Shown piece after piece: positions 1 through 7,140 of a stretch of DNA of 10,741 nt (position 1 is its first letter; each line of letters opens with the position of its first letter). Source of the DNA: Granulosicoccaceae bacterium (GTDB lineage Bacteria; Pseudomonadota; Gammaproteobacteria; DAOVJZ01); assembly GCA_030632035.1 (NCBI GenBank), contig DAOVJZ010000033.1, positions 1 through 10,741 of the forward strand, in the 5' to 3' direction. Both the position numbers and the translations under genes were made by a program. The notes under the pieces were generated by a model. The model saw nothing but the letters and a program-made list of their open reading frames with translations. It was not told the origin of the DNA and searched no databases.

Positions 1-536
1 CACTTGGCGCTTGGGGACTGGGCTGGGAAGTCTGGCTCAATGGTATGGAAGTCACCCAGTTTACCTACTTCCAGCAAATTGGCGGTCTTGATTGCAAGCC
101 GGTAACCGGGGAAATTACGTATGGACTCGAACGTATCGCTATGTATCTGCAAGGTGTGGAAAATGTTTTTGATCTAGTCTGGACTAACGGCCCATTAGGT
201 AAGGTTTCTTATGGTGATGTATTCCATCAAAACGAAGTAGAACAATCTACTTACAATTTTGAAATTGCCAATGTAGATGAACTGTTCAAGAGCTTTGATT
301 TATGTGAATCAGAATCCAGAAAACTGATCGAGGCCGGTTTGCCTTTACCCGCTTATGAGCAAGTCTTACAAGCATCACATGCATTTAATTTACTCGATGC
401 ACGGCATGCCATTTCTGTAACCGAACGCCAACGTTTTATTTTACGTGTGCGCGAACTGTCACGTGCCGTTGCTGAAACCTATTATAATGCACGTGAAACT
501 CTCGGCTTCCCCATGTTAAAAGGATCACCATCATGA
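1..536 (+). CDS. glyQ: Glycyl-tRNA synthetase alpha subunit, C-terminal part (5' truncated by window edge)
   Basis: Catalytic alpha subunit of the bacterial alpha2-beta2 glycyl-tRNA synthetase, a cytoplasmic class II enzyme that activates glycine for transfer to tRNA-Gly. The open frame begins at base 3 and is already inside the gene. It reads LGAWGLGWEVWLNGMEVTQF, then a stretch including CKPVTGEITYGLER, both highly conserved in GlyQ. About 177 residues are visible of a usual 300 or so. The ATG at base 45 is an internal methionine, not the start. The protein ends ARETLGFPMLKGSPS, close to the usual GlyQ C-terminus. Its TGA stop overlaps the glyS ATG (ATGA), indicating translational coupling that would keep the two subunits in balance. 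Identification is secure. Confidence 0.97.
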   Translation, partial: LGAWGLGWEVWLNGMEVTQFTYFQQIGGLDCKPVTGEITYGLERIAMYLQGVENVFDLVWTNGPLGKVSYGDVFHQNEVEQSTYNFEIANVDELFKSFDLCESESRKLIEAGLPLPAYEQVLQASHAFNLLDARHAISVTERQRFILRVRELSRAVAETYYNARETLGFPMLKGSPS

Positions 537-2605
537 GTACGCGTGATCTGTTAATCGAGATTGGCACAGAAGAACTGCCGCCCAAATCATTATTAAAATT
601 ATCTACGGCCTTTATGAATGGTGTTAAAACCAGTATTGATAAAGCCGGCTTACATTACAAAGAAATAAAGCCCTTTGCTTCACCACGACGTCTTTCTATT
701 TTTATTTCAGCGCTGGATGAAAAACAACCTGATAAAGAAGTAGAGCGCCGTGGTCCTGCGGTTAATGCTGCCTTTGGTGATGATGGTTGTGCGACACCTG
801 CAGCCACAGGGTTTGCCAAATCCTGTGGTGTTGAAGTTGAAGCACTGGAAAAACAGGAAACAGATAAAGGCGCCTGGCTGGTATTTCGTAGTCATCAAAA
901 AGGCCAGACAACGTCATCATTAATCCCTGACATGGTAACCAATGCGCTGGATAAATTGCCCATCCCGAAACGCATGCGTTGGGGAAATCTGGATGCACAG
1001 TTTGTACGCCCCGTGCATTGGCTCGTTTTACTGTTTGGTGATGAAGTTATTGACACTGAAATCCTAACTGTAAAAAGCGGACGCGAAACACGCGGGCATC
1101 GTTTTCATCATCCCGAATCTATTTTTATTACCTCGCCTGCTGAATATGAAGTCCTGCTTGAAAGTGAGGGTAAAGTAATTGCTGATTTTGCGCGTCGACG
1201 CAAAACCATTCATGCACAAATTGAAGCGGCGGCCAACAAAGCCGGTGGTAATGCAGTTATTGATGAAAACCTGTTAGATGAAGTCAATTCCATGATTGAA
1301 TGGCCAGTTGCAGTATTGGGTAATTTTGATAAACGTTATCTGGATGTGCCATCTGAAGCATTGATTTCAACCATGAAAGCCAACCAGAAATATTTCCATC
1401 TGGTTGATAAGAAAAATAATCTGTTACCGTATTTTATTACGATCAGTAATGTAGACAGTAAAGATATTGATCGCATTAAAGAAGGTAACGAGCGTGTTAT
1501 CCATCCACGTTTCGCCGATGCAGAATTCTTCTGGAATCAGGATCGCAAACACAGGCTGTCACAAAAAATTGATTCGCTTAAAACCGTCGTGTTCCAAAAG
1601 CAACTGGGCACACTGTATGACAAGAGCAAACGGGTTGTCACGGTTACTGCTGATATTGCCAAAAAACTGGGTGGTAATGAGCAACTGGGCGTGCGTGCTG
1701 CCGAGTTGTGCAAATGTGATCTAATGACCGAGATGGTCGGTGAATTCCCTGAATTACAGGGTGTTATGGGGCGCTATTATGCCACTCATGATGGTGAACA
1801 GACTGATGTCGCCATAGCGCTGGATGATTATTACAAACCCCGGTTTGCCGGTGACACATTACCAGACAATGTAATTTCTCAATCACTCGCCATAGCCGAT
1901 CGACTTGATACACTGGTAGGCATTTTTGCAATAGGCAAACAACCAACCGGTGACAAGGATCCATTCGCATTACGCCGAGCCGCTTTGGGAATCTTGCGTA
2001 CTATCGTGGAACAAAAACTCGATCTAAACCTGAATCAATTGGTTGAGCTGTCTGCCTCTACTTTTGATAAGTCTGTAAAAGCAGATAAAGTCATTAATGA
2101 TGTGCTCTCCTTTATGAAGGATCGTCTCAAGGTTTATTACACGAGCGCTCAAACATCACCGGATGTATTTGAAGCCGTTATTTCCATTGGTGAAATGTGT
2201 CCGCTTGATATTGATAAACGTATTAAAGCCGTCAATGCATTCCGCAAGCTGGACGATGCTGAAAGTCTGGCCGCCGCAAATAAACGTATCGGGAATATTC
2301 TTAAAAAGATTGAAGGCAAACTACCAGAAGATATCGATATAAAATTATTCGAAATGCCTGAAGAAAATTCACTTTACGACACACTGGGTGGCCTGGATAA
2401 CAAGGTTTCTCCTTTACTGAAAAAAGGCGAGTACGAAAATGTCCTTAAAAATCTGGCCGGACTAAGACAACCGGTAGATAACTATTTTGATAATGTCATG
2501 GTCATGGCTGATGATATGCAACAACGCAATAACCGAATTGCATTATTGAACAAGCTACACAAACTATTTCTGGAAGTTGCCGATATTTCGAAATTACAGG
2601 GTTAA
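533..2605 (+). CDS. glyS: Glycyl-tRNA synthetase beta subunit
   Basis: Beta subunit of the tetrameric glycyl-tRNA synthetase, which contributes tRNA recognition. At 690 residues it has the usual length (about 689 in E. coli). The N-terminus LLIEIGTEELPPK is typical. Other family stretches are GHRFHHPE near residue 187, KCDLMTEMVGEFPELQGVMG near 393 (start of the HD-like region) and GDKDPFALRRAALGI near 473. The C-terminal 150 or so residues fit the anticodon-binding domain. The start ATG at 533 overlaps the glyQ stop and has a good AAGGA ribosome-binding site at 520-524. The MazG-like gene follows after four bases, so glyS is probably the second gene of a longer operon. Nothing is truncated or unusual. 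Confidence 0.98.
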   Translation: MSTRDLLIEIGTEELPPKSLLKLSTAFMNGVKTSIDKAGLHYKEIKPFASPRRLSIFISALDEKQPDKEVERRGPAVNAAFGDDGCATPAATGFAKSCGVEVEALEKQETDKGAWLVFRSHQKGQTTSSLIPDMVTNALDKLPIPKRMRWGNLDAQFVRPVHWLVLLFGDEVIDTEILTVKSGRETRGHRFHHPESIFITSPAEYEVLLESEGKVIADFARRRKTIHAQIEAAANKAGGNAVIDENLLDEVNSMIEWPVAVLGNFDKRYLDVPSEALISTMKANQKYFHLVDKKNNLLPYFITISNVDSKDIDRIKEGNERVIHPRFADAEFFWNQDRKHRLSQKIDSLKTVVFQKQLGTLYDKSKRVVTVTADIAKKLGGNEQLGVRAAELCKCDLMTEMVGEFPELQGVMGRYYATHDGEQTDVAIALDDYYKPRFAGDTLPDNVISQSLAIADRLDTLVGIFAIGKQPTGDKDPFALRRAALGILRTIVEQKLDLNLNQLVELSASTFDKSVKADKVINDVLSFMKDRLKVYYTSAQTSPDVFEAVISIGEMCPLDIDKRIKAVNAFRKLDDAESLAAANKRIGNILKKIEGKLPEDIDIKLFEMPEENSLYDTLGGLDNKVSPLLKKGEYENVLKNLAGLRQPVDNYFDNVMVMADDMQQRNNRIALLNKLHKLFLEVADISKLQG

Positions 2606-2609
2606 TACA

Positions 2610-2939
2610 ATGAACACGGATTCCTACGAAGATATGTTAGCTATTGTGCAGGCCTTTCACGACAAACATGATTTCAAAAATACAGGCGGCGAAGATATGA
2701 CCTACCGGGTCGCACTCATGGCCGAAGAGCTTGGCGAAGTTTCAGCCTGTGTCACCAAGGGTAAAGACAAGGAAATGTTGGCAGAAGAAGTGGCCGATCT
2801 GTTTATCCTTATCCTGGGCACGGCCATTTCAGCTGACTTTGATCTGAAAGATGCTTTCTGGAAAAAAATGGAAAAGCTGGATAAACGTAAATCCAGAATG
2901 GTAAACGGAAAAATCCGTGTTTCTGAATTCCGTGATTAG
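2610..2939 (+). CDS. MazG-like nucleotide pyrophosphohydrolase (all-alpha NTP-PPase)
   Basis: Small protein of 109 residues with the MazG/all-alpha NTP pyrophosphatase metal-binding pattern: EELGE at residues 39-43 (EExxE), then EVAD at 60-63 (ExxD). Enzymes of this fold hydrolyse nucleoside triphosphates, often damaged or non-canonical ones, to the monophosphate and pyrophosphate in the cytoplasm. The substrate cannot be read from the sequence. It is a single-domain form, much shorter than two-domain E. coli MazG (about 260 residues). I chose ATG 2610, with a GGG/AGGG ribosome-binding site at 2598-2601, over an in-frame TTG at 2577 that would overlap glyS by 29 bases. It sits four bases after glyS and six before gmhB, so it is probably co-transcribed. 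Fold confidence is good; specific function is open. Confidence 0.85.
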   Translation: MNTDSYEDMLAIVQAFHDKHDFKNTGGEDMTYRVALMAEELGEVSACVTKGKDKEMLAEEVADLFILILGTAISADFDLKDAFWKKMEKLDKRKSRMVNGKIRVSEFRD

Positions 2940-2945
2940 TTTTTT

Positions 2946-3494
2946 ATGAAATTGATCATCCTCGACAGAGACGGTGTTATCAACGAAGACTCGGATGAGT
3001 ATATAAAATCACCTGAAGAATTTATTCCTATTCCCGGTAGCCTGGAAGCCATTGCCCGATTAAATCATGCCGGTTATCGTGTTGCCATCATTTCCAATCA
3101 ATCCGGTATTGCGCGCAAATACTTCAACACAGAAACATTGCAAAGCATTCATGAAAAACTGCGTGGTTTATTAGCCGATATTGGTGGACATATTGACACC
3201 ATTCTTTATTGTCCACATGGACCAGATGATCAATGCAATTGCAGAAAACCAAAAACCGGTTTATTTGATGAATTAAAGAACCGCCTGCATATCCGTTTTG
3301 ATAATACTATCGCCGTGGGTGATTCACTGCGTGATCTCCAGGCAGCCAAGGCCGTAGGCGCAAAACCTGTTCTGGTTAAAACAGGCAAAGGATTACGTAC
3401 CCTGCAAAACGATCCTGTTCCAAAAAATATCCCTGTTTATGATAATCTTGCCAAAGTTGTTAATGACTTATTGGCCAAGAAATCAACCAATTAA
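2946..3494 (+). CDS. gmhB: D-glycero-beta-D-manno-heptose-1,7-bisphosphate 7-phosphatase
   Basis: HAD-superfamily phosphatase of 182 residues that removes the 7-phosphate from heptose bisphosphate in the ADP-heptose pathway feeding the LPS inner core. Visible features are the nucleophile motif DRDGVIN with D7 and D9, the SNQSG motif at 50-54, and a zinc-binding loop C89-P-H91...C97-N-C99 followed by RKPKTG. The acidic motif GDSLRD contains D126 and D130. The zinc loop is compact (five residues between H91 and C97), as I recall for Pseudomonas-type GmhB, whereas the E. coli loop is longer. No strong ribosome-binding site precedes the ATG; only six bases separate it from the previous stop, so translation may be coupled. 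Histidinol-phosphatase-like HAD proteins are the main alternative, but the zinc loop and neighbours favour GmhB. Confidence 0.94.
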   Translation: MKLIILDRDGVINEDSDEYIKSPEEFIPIPGSLEAIARLNHAGYRVAIISNQSGIARKYFNTETLQSIHEKLRGLLADIGGHIDTILYCPHGPDDQCNCRKPKTGLFDELKNRLHIRFDNTIAVGDSLRDLQAAKAVGAKPVLVKTGKGLRTLQNDPVPKNIPVYDNLAKVVNDLLAKKSTN

Positions 3495-3499
3495 ATAAA

Positions 3500-4207
3500 A
3501 TGATATTTTTTCGATCGTTATTGTTTTCTATAGGCAGTCTGATAGCAACGCTGATTATTGGCTCACTGGTTTTTTTAACCTTCCCCTTTCCCTATATTTT
3601 TCGTTTTCATTTTGTTCGTTCCTGGGCAATTTTCAACCTCTGGTGGTTGGATACAACATGTAACATAAAGTATGAAGTCATTGGTGCTGAAAATATTCCT
3701 GATAAAAATGCCATTGTTTTTTGTAAGCATCAGTCCACATTTGAAACCATTGTTTTACAAAAACTCATTATTCCACATACCTGGGTACTCAAGCGTGAAT
3801 TGCTTTGGCTGCCTTTTTTTGGCTGGGGGCTAGCAGCACTGGAACCCGTTGCGATTGATCGATCCTCTGGACGAAAAGCGATTGAACAAATCAAACAACA
3901 AGGCATCGATCGTTTAAACAAAGGTCGCTGGATTGTTATATTTCCTGAAGGAACGCGGGTTCCTGCCGGGACAGAGAAACGTTTTGGTATCGGTGGTGCT
4001 ATTCTCGCCGCTGAATCCGGTTATCCAGTTTTACCTATCGCCCATAATGCAGGGCGTTACTGGCCAAGAAAGGGTTTCTTTAAATTTCCCGGCACTATTC
4101 AAGTACATATCGGTCAAGTTATTGAAACTAAAGGAAAAACACCTGATGAAATCAACCAGCTTACCAAACAATGGATTGATAATAAGGTCAAGGAAATTGG
4201 TGGTTAA
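3500..4207 (+). CDS. plsC: 1-acyl-sn-glycerol-3-phosphate acyltransferase
   Basis: Inner-membrane acyltransferase of 235 residues, predicted to add the second acyl chain to lysophosphatidic acid, giving phosphatidic acid. A hydrophobic N-terminus (residues 6-34) forms one or two membrane segments. The catalytic motif is KHQSTFE, with H77 and E82; glutamate replaces the commoner aspartate of HxxxxD, a variant known in this subfamily. The other acyltransferase motifs are IDRSSGRKA at 119-127 and FPEGTR at 148-153. It begins five bases after gmhB without a clear Shine-Dalgarno sequence. Adjacency to gmhB near the origin matches the Pseudomonas arrangement, where this position holds a PlsC paralogue. 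A genome may carry more than one PlsC, so whether this is the essential copy is unknown. Confidence 0.92.
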   Translation: MIFFRSLLFSIGSLIATLIIGSLVFLTFPFPYIFRFHFVRSWAIFNLWWLDTTCNIKYEVIGAENIPDKNAIVFCKHQSTFETIVLQKLIIPHTWVLKRELLWLPFFGWGLAALEPVAIDRSSGRKAIEQIKQQGIDRLNKGRWIVIFPEGTRVPAGTEKRFGIGGAILAAESGYPVLPIAHNAGRYWPRKGFFKFPGTIQVHIGQVIETKGKTPDEINQLTKQWIDNKVKEIGG

Positions 4208-4233
4208 TAATGGTGCAATTCTGGTTTTCAACT

Positions 4234-4251
4234 ATGGTTAATTTTAGCCAT
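4234..4251 (+). other. Small hairpin between plsC and the lipoprotein gene
   Basis: Bases 4234-4240 (ATGGTTA) can pair with 4245-4251 (TAGCCAT) around a four-base ATTT loop, giving seven pairs including one G-U. No T-run follows, so it is not a normal intrinsic terminator. It lies three bases before the AGGAACAGG ribosome-binding region of the next gene, so it might influence mRNA processing or translation there. The stem is short and could be chance. Confidence 0.3.
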
Positions 4252-4271
4252 TCAGGAACAGGTAACTAATA

Positions 4272-4694
4272 ATGCTTCTTAGGAATATCGCAAAAACATT
4301 TCTCATTACTTTAATTATATTCTCTGTATCCGGTTGTATAGCTCTCAGGGAAGGTCGTGTTGTGCTGGCAGATGATGATAAATCTGTTTCTGTTGTATTT
4401 TCTGACAGAGACTGTGATCTCATCAACAACTATTATCACAATAAGAAAAAAAGAAAACGTATGCCGCCCGGACTTGCCAAACGTGATCGCTTGCCACCTG
4501 GTCTGGAAAAACAAGTGCGTAAACGTGGTCAATTACCGCCGGGATTACAAGGAAGGGATTTACCTTATCGCCTGGAAAGCCGTCTTTCAAATATACCCAA
4601 CGGCTATGTACGTATTCAGGTCGGTGGTGATATTGTTCTAATGAACAAGAAAACCCGTGTCGTTATCGACATTATTAAAGATATTGCTCTCTAG
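4272..4694 (+). CDS. Putative lipoprotein with PPGL repeats (CigR/RcnB-like)
   Basis: Protein of 140 residues with a lipoprotein signal peptide: R4 and K8, a hydrophobic stretch 9-20, and lipobox VSGC with the lipidated cysteine at C22. Residue +2 is isoleucine, which does not signal inner-membrane retention, so an outer-membrane periplasmic location is likely. After a lysine/arginine-rich stretch (58-63) there are three repeats, MPPGL at 64-68, LPPGL at 74-78 and LPPGL at 88-92. A C-terminal module follows, with GYVRIQVGGDIVLMN and VVIDIIKDI. Repeats plus this ending resemble the CigR family and RcnB-like periplasmic proteins, whose biochemical role is poorly known; I assign no function. The ATG has AGG at 4260-4262. 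The gene is last in the plus-strand run and stops one base short of the gyrB stop codon. Confidence 0.8.
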   Translation: MLLRNIAKTFLITLIIFSVSGCIALREGRVVLADDDKSVSVVFSDRDCDLINNYYHNKKKRKRMPPGLAKRDRLPPGLEKQVRKRGQLPPGLQGRDLPYRLESRLSNIPNGYVRIQVGGDIVLMNKKTRVVIDIIKDIAL

Positions 4695-4695
4695 T

Positions 4696-7110
4696 TTAAA
4701 TATCCAGATTTGTTACTGATAATGCATTGGTTTCAATAAACGCACGTCGATCTTCAACCTGATCACCCATAAGCGTTGTAAAGATCTGATCAGTTGCAAT
4801 AACATCTTCTATTCTAACTTGCATCAAGCGACGTGTTTCCTGATTCATGGTGGTTTCCCATAATTGATCAGGATTCATTTCACCCAGCCCTTTATAGCGC
4901 TGAATTTGTTGTCCGCGTTTTGCTTCTTCCATTAACCATTCAACAGTTTGTTTGAAACTATTTACATCATGACGTTTTTCACCACGTTGTACATAAGCAC
5001 CTTCACCAATCAAACCATCAAGTTGTTGTCCCAATTCAATAAAACTGCGATATTCACCTGAAATAAAGAACTCGGTATCAATCAGGTATTCAGTATCAAG
5101 ACTGTGGTTAGTGCTAATAACACGACCACGATAATTACCATGTTCAGGATCTTCTTCTACAGAAGCTGAATACTGGGAATTCTGTTCATCACTACCCAGT
5201 CTTTCTGATAAATTATTAAACCAGGTTGTTAATGCATTTTGATCACGAATCATTTCTTCTGTTACTGCTGGCATGTAAATCATTTTTTCCAACACTAATG
5301 AATCATAACGTTTGGAAAGTCGTACGATTGTCGACATCACTGTCATGTATTTATTAATTAGGCTTTCCAATGCTTCGCCACTTAATGCGGGTGCGCTACT
5401 ATTAACATGTAACGCACTATTATCTAATGCCGCCTGAATCATGTATGCATTCAGTTCAGCATCATCTTTAACATATCTTTCTTGCTTACCGCGCTTCAAT
5501 TTATAAAGCGGTGGTTGAGCAATATAAATATGTCCACGCTCTACCAACTCGGGCATTTGGCGATAAAAGAAAGTTAACAACAAAGTGCGAATGTGTGATC
5601 CGTCAACATCCGCATCTGTCATGATAATAATACGATGATAGCGTAACTTATCCGGATTATATTCCTCGCGGCCAATACCACAGCCCATGGCCGTAATGAG
5701 TGTGCCAATTTCAACGGAAGATAACATTTTATCGAAGCGCGCCTTTTCTACATTCAGGATTTTTCCCTTGAGCGGCAAAATGGCTTGTGCACGACGATCG
5801 CGACCTTGCTTGGCCGAACCACCCGCGGAATCACCCTCCACCAGGAATAATTCTGATAGTGCTGGATCTTTTTCCTGACAATCGGCCAACTTGCCTGGTA
5901 ACCCGGCAATATCCAACGCACCTTTACGACGCGTCATTTCGCGTGCCTTTCTTGCCGCCTCACGCGCACGTGCAGCATCAACGATCTTCAACACAACGAC
6001 TTTGGCTTCAGACGGGTTCTCCATAAAGAAGTCTTGAAGCTTTTCGGACACAAGGGATTCAACAACGCCCTTTACTTCAGATGAGACCAGCTTATCTTTG
6101 GTCTGGGATGAAAACTTGGGATCAGGTACCTTCACTGAAAGAACAGCCGTCAGGCCTTCACGCGCATCATCACCGCTCATGGAAACCTTGGTGTTCTTTG
6201 CCGCGCCCTCTCTTTCAATATATTGATTAATCGTTCGGGTAAGTGCACCACGGAAGCCCGCTAAATGAGAGCCCCCATCCTTCTGGGGAATATTATTGGT
6301 AAAACAGAAAATATTTTCCTGATAAGCCTCGTTCCACTGCAAGGCAACATCAACCTGTATACCATCCTTTAACCCACTGAAATAAAAGACTTTTTCATGG
6401 ATTGGCACCTTGTTTTTATTCAGGTGCTCAACAAAGGATTGGATACCACCTTTATATTCAAAGATATCCTGTTTATCACTGCGCTCATCATTTAGAACAA
6501 TCTTTACCCCTGAATTCAGGAAAGACAGCTCGCGTAAGCGCTTAGCCAAAATATCGTAATGAAATTCAATATTGGTGAAGATTTTTTCACTTGGCCAAAA
6601 TCTCAGTTCTGTGCCTGTTTGATCGGTATCGCCAATCGCCTCTAATGGGGCCTTTGGCTCACCCATCTGATATTCCTGTTGATGGACTTTGTTCTCTCTA
6701 CGAATAGTGAGTCTGAGCTTCTCAGACAAGGCATTTACTACGGAAACACCAACACCATGTAACCCGCCGGAAACCTTATAGGAATTATCATCAAATTTAC
6801 CACCTGCATGCAGAACCGTCAGAATAACCTCAGCGGCAGAACGACCCTCTTCCTCATGAATATCAACCGGGATACCTCGACCATCATCTGTGACACTGAC
6901 AGAGTTATCAGTATGGATAGTGACCTCGATTGAAGAACAATGCCCAGCCAGTGTTTCATCAATGGCATTATCCACCACTTCGAACACCATATGGTGTAGA
7001 CCAGTACCATCATCCGTATCCCCAATATACATTCCCGGACGCTTGCGAACCGCATCCAGTCCCTTGAGAACCTTAATGTTGGAAGAATCGTATTTTGCCT
7101 GTTCAGACAT
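4696..7110 (-). CDS. gyrB: DNA gyrase subunit B
   Basis: ATPase and DNA-cleavage-supporting subunit of gyrase, which works with GyrA to introduce negative supercoils. The 804 residues match Gram-negative GyrB, including the roughly 170-residue insertion after the TOPRIM region. The GHKL ATPase shows EVVDNAIDE (metal-binding N48), DDGRGIPV and GGLHGVGVSVVNALS. The TOPRIM domain shows EGDSAGGS with E425 and TDADVDGSH with D499 and D501. The positions equivalent to E. coli quinolone-site D426 and K447 and coumarin-site R136 look wild type. The C-terminus (QVEDRRAFIETNA...) is typical. An AGGT ribosome-binding site precedes the ATG. The gene begins 30 bases after recF and is probably the last gene of dnaA-dnaN-recF-gyrB. 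I see no clear promoter in the recF-gyrB gap. Confidence 0.99.
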   Translation of the reverse strand: MSEQAKYDSSNIKVLKGLDAVRKRPGMYIGDTDDGTGLHHMVFEVVDNAIDETLAGHCSSIEVTIHTDNSVSVTDDGRGIPVDIHEEEGRSAAEVILTVLHAGGKFDDNSYKVSGGLHGVGVSVVNALSEKLRLTIRRENKVHQQEYQMGEPKAPLEAIGDTDQTGTELRFWPSEKIFTNIEFHYDILAKRLRELSFLNSGVKIVLNDERSDKQDIFEYKGGIQSFVEHLNKNKVPIHEKVFYFSGLKDGIQVDVALQWNEAYQENIFCFTNNIPQKDGGSHLAGFRGALTRTINQYIEREGAAKNTKVSMSGDDAREGLTAVLSVKVPDPKFSSQTKDKLVSSEVKGVVESLVSEKLQDFFMENPSEAKVVVLKIVDAARAREAARKAREMTRRKGALDIAGLPGKLADCQEKDPALSELFLVEGDSAGGSAKQGRDRRAQAILPLKGKILNVEKARFDKMLSSVEIGTLITAMGCGIGREEYNPDKLRYHRIIIMTDADVDGSHIRTLLLTFFYRQMPELVERGHIYIAQPPLYKLKRGKQERYVKDDAELNAYMIQAALDNSALHVNSSAPALSGEALESLINKYMTVMSTIVRLSKRYDSLVLEKMIYMPAVTEEMIRDQNALTTWFNNLSERLGSDEQNSQYSASVEEDPEHGNYRGRVISTNHSLDTEYLIDTEFFISGEYRSFIELGQQLDGLIGEGAYVQRGEKRHDVNSFKQTVEWLMEEAKRGQQIQRYKGLGEMNPDQLWETTMNQETRRLMQVRIEDVIATDQIFTTLMGDQVEDRRAFIETNALSVTNLDI

Positions 7111-7140
7111 GCAGTTATACCTGTTTTAATGGACGTTTTA

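Noticed and set aside
460..465. CACGTG core within glyQ
   Set aside because: Flanks do not match the parS arms on either side.
485..500. CACGTGAAAC inside glyQ, resembling a parS right half-site
   Set aside because: The left half (TAATG) does not match TGTTT/C, leaving several mismatches overall; real parS sites in this window are perfect.
2577..2609. Upstream TTG start for the MazG-like gene
   Set aside because: It would overlap glyS by 29 bases and uses a rare start, while ATG 2610 has a ribosome-binding site at suitable spacing and gives the normal domain start.
4680..4704. GATATT...AATATC inverted repeat at the convergent gene ends
   Set aside because: Six AT-only-rich pairs with a 13-base loop and no T-run; too weak for a terminator.
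4749..4791. Four GATC sites within 43 bases
   Set aside because: They lie in the gyrB 3' coding region, mostly explained by Asp/Ile codons, and are far from the DnaA boxes; no reason to call a Dam/SeqA cluster.
5967..5972. CACGTG core within gyrB
   Set aside because: Flanking bases are unrelated to the parS arms; chance hexamer.
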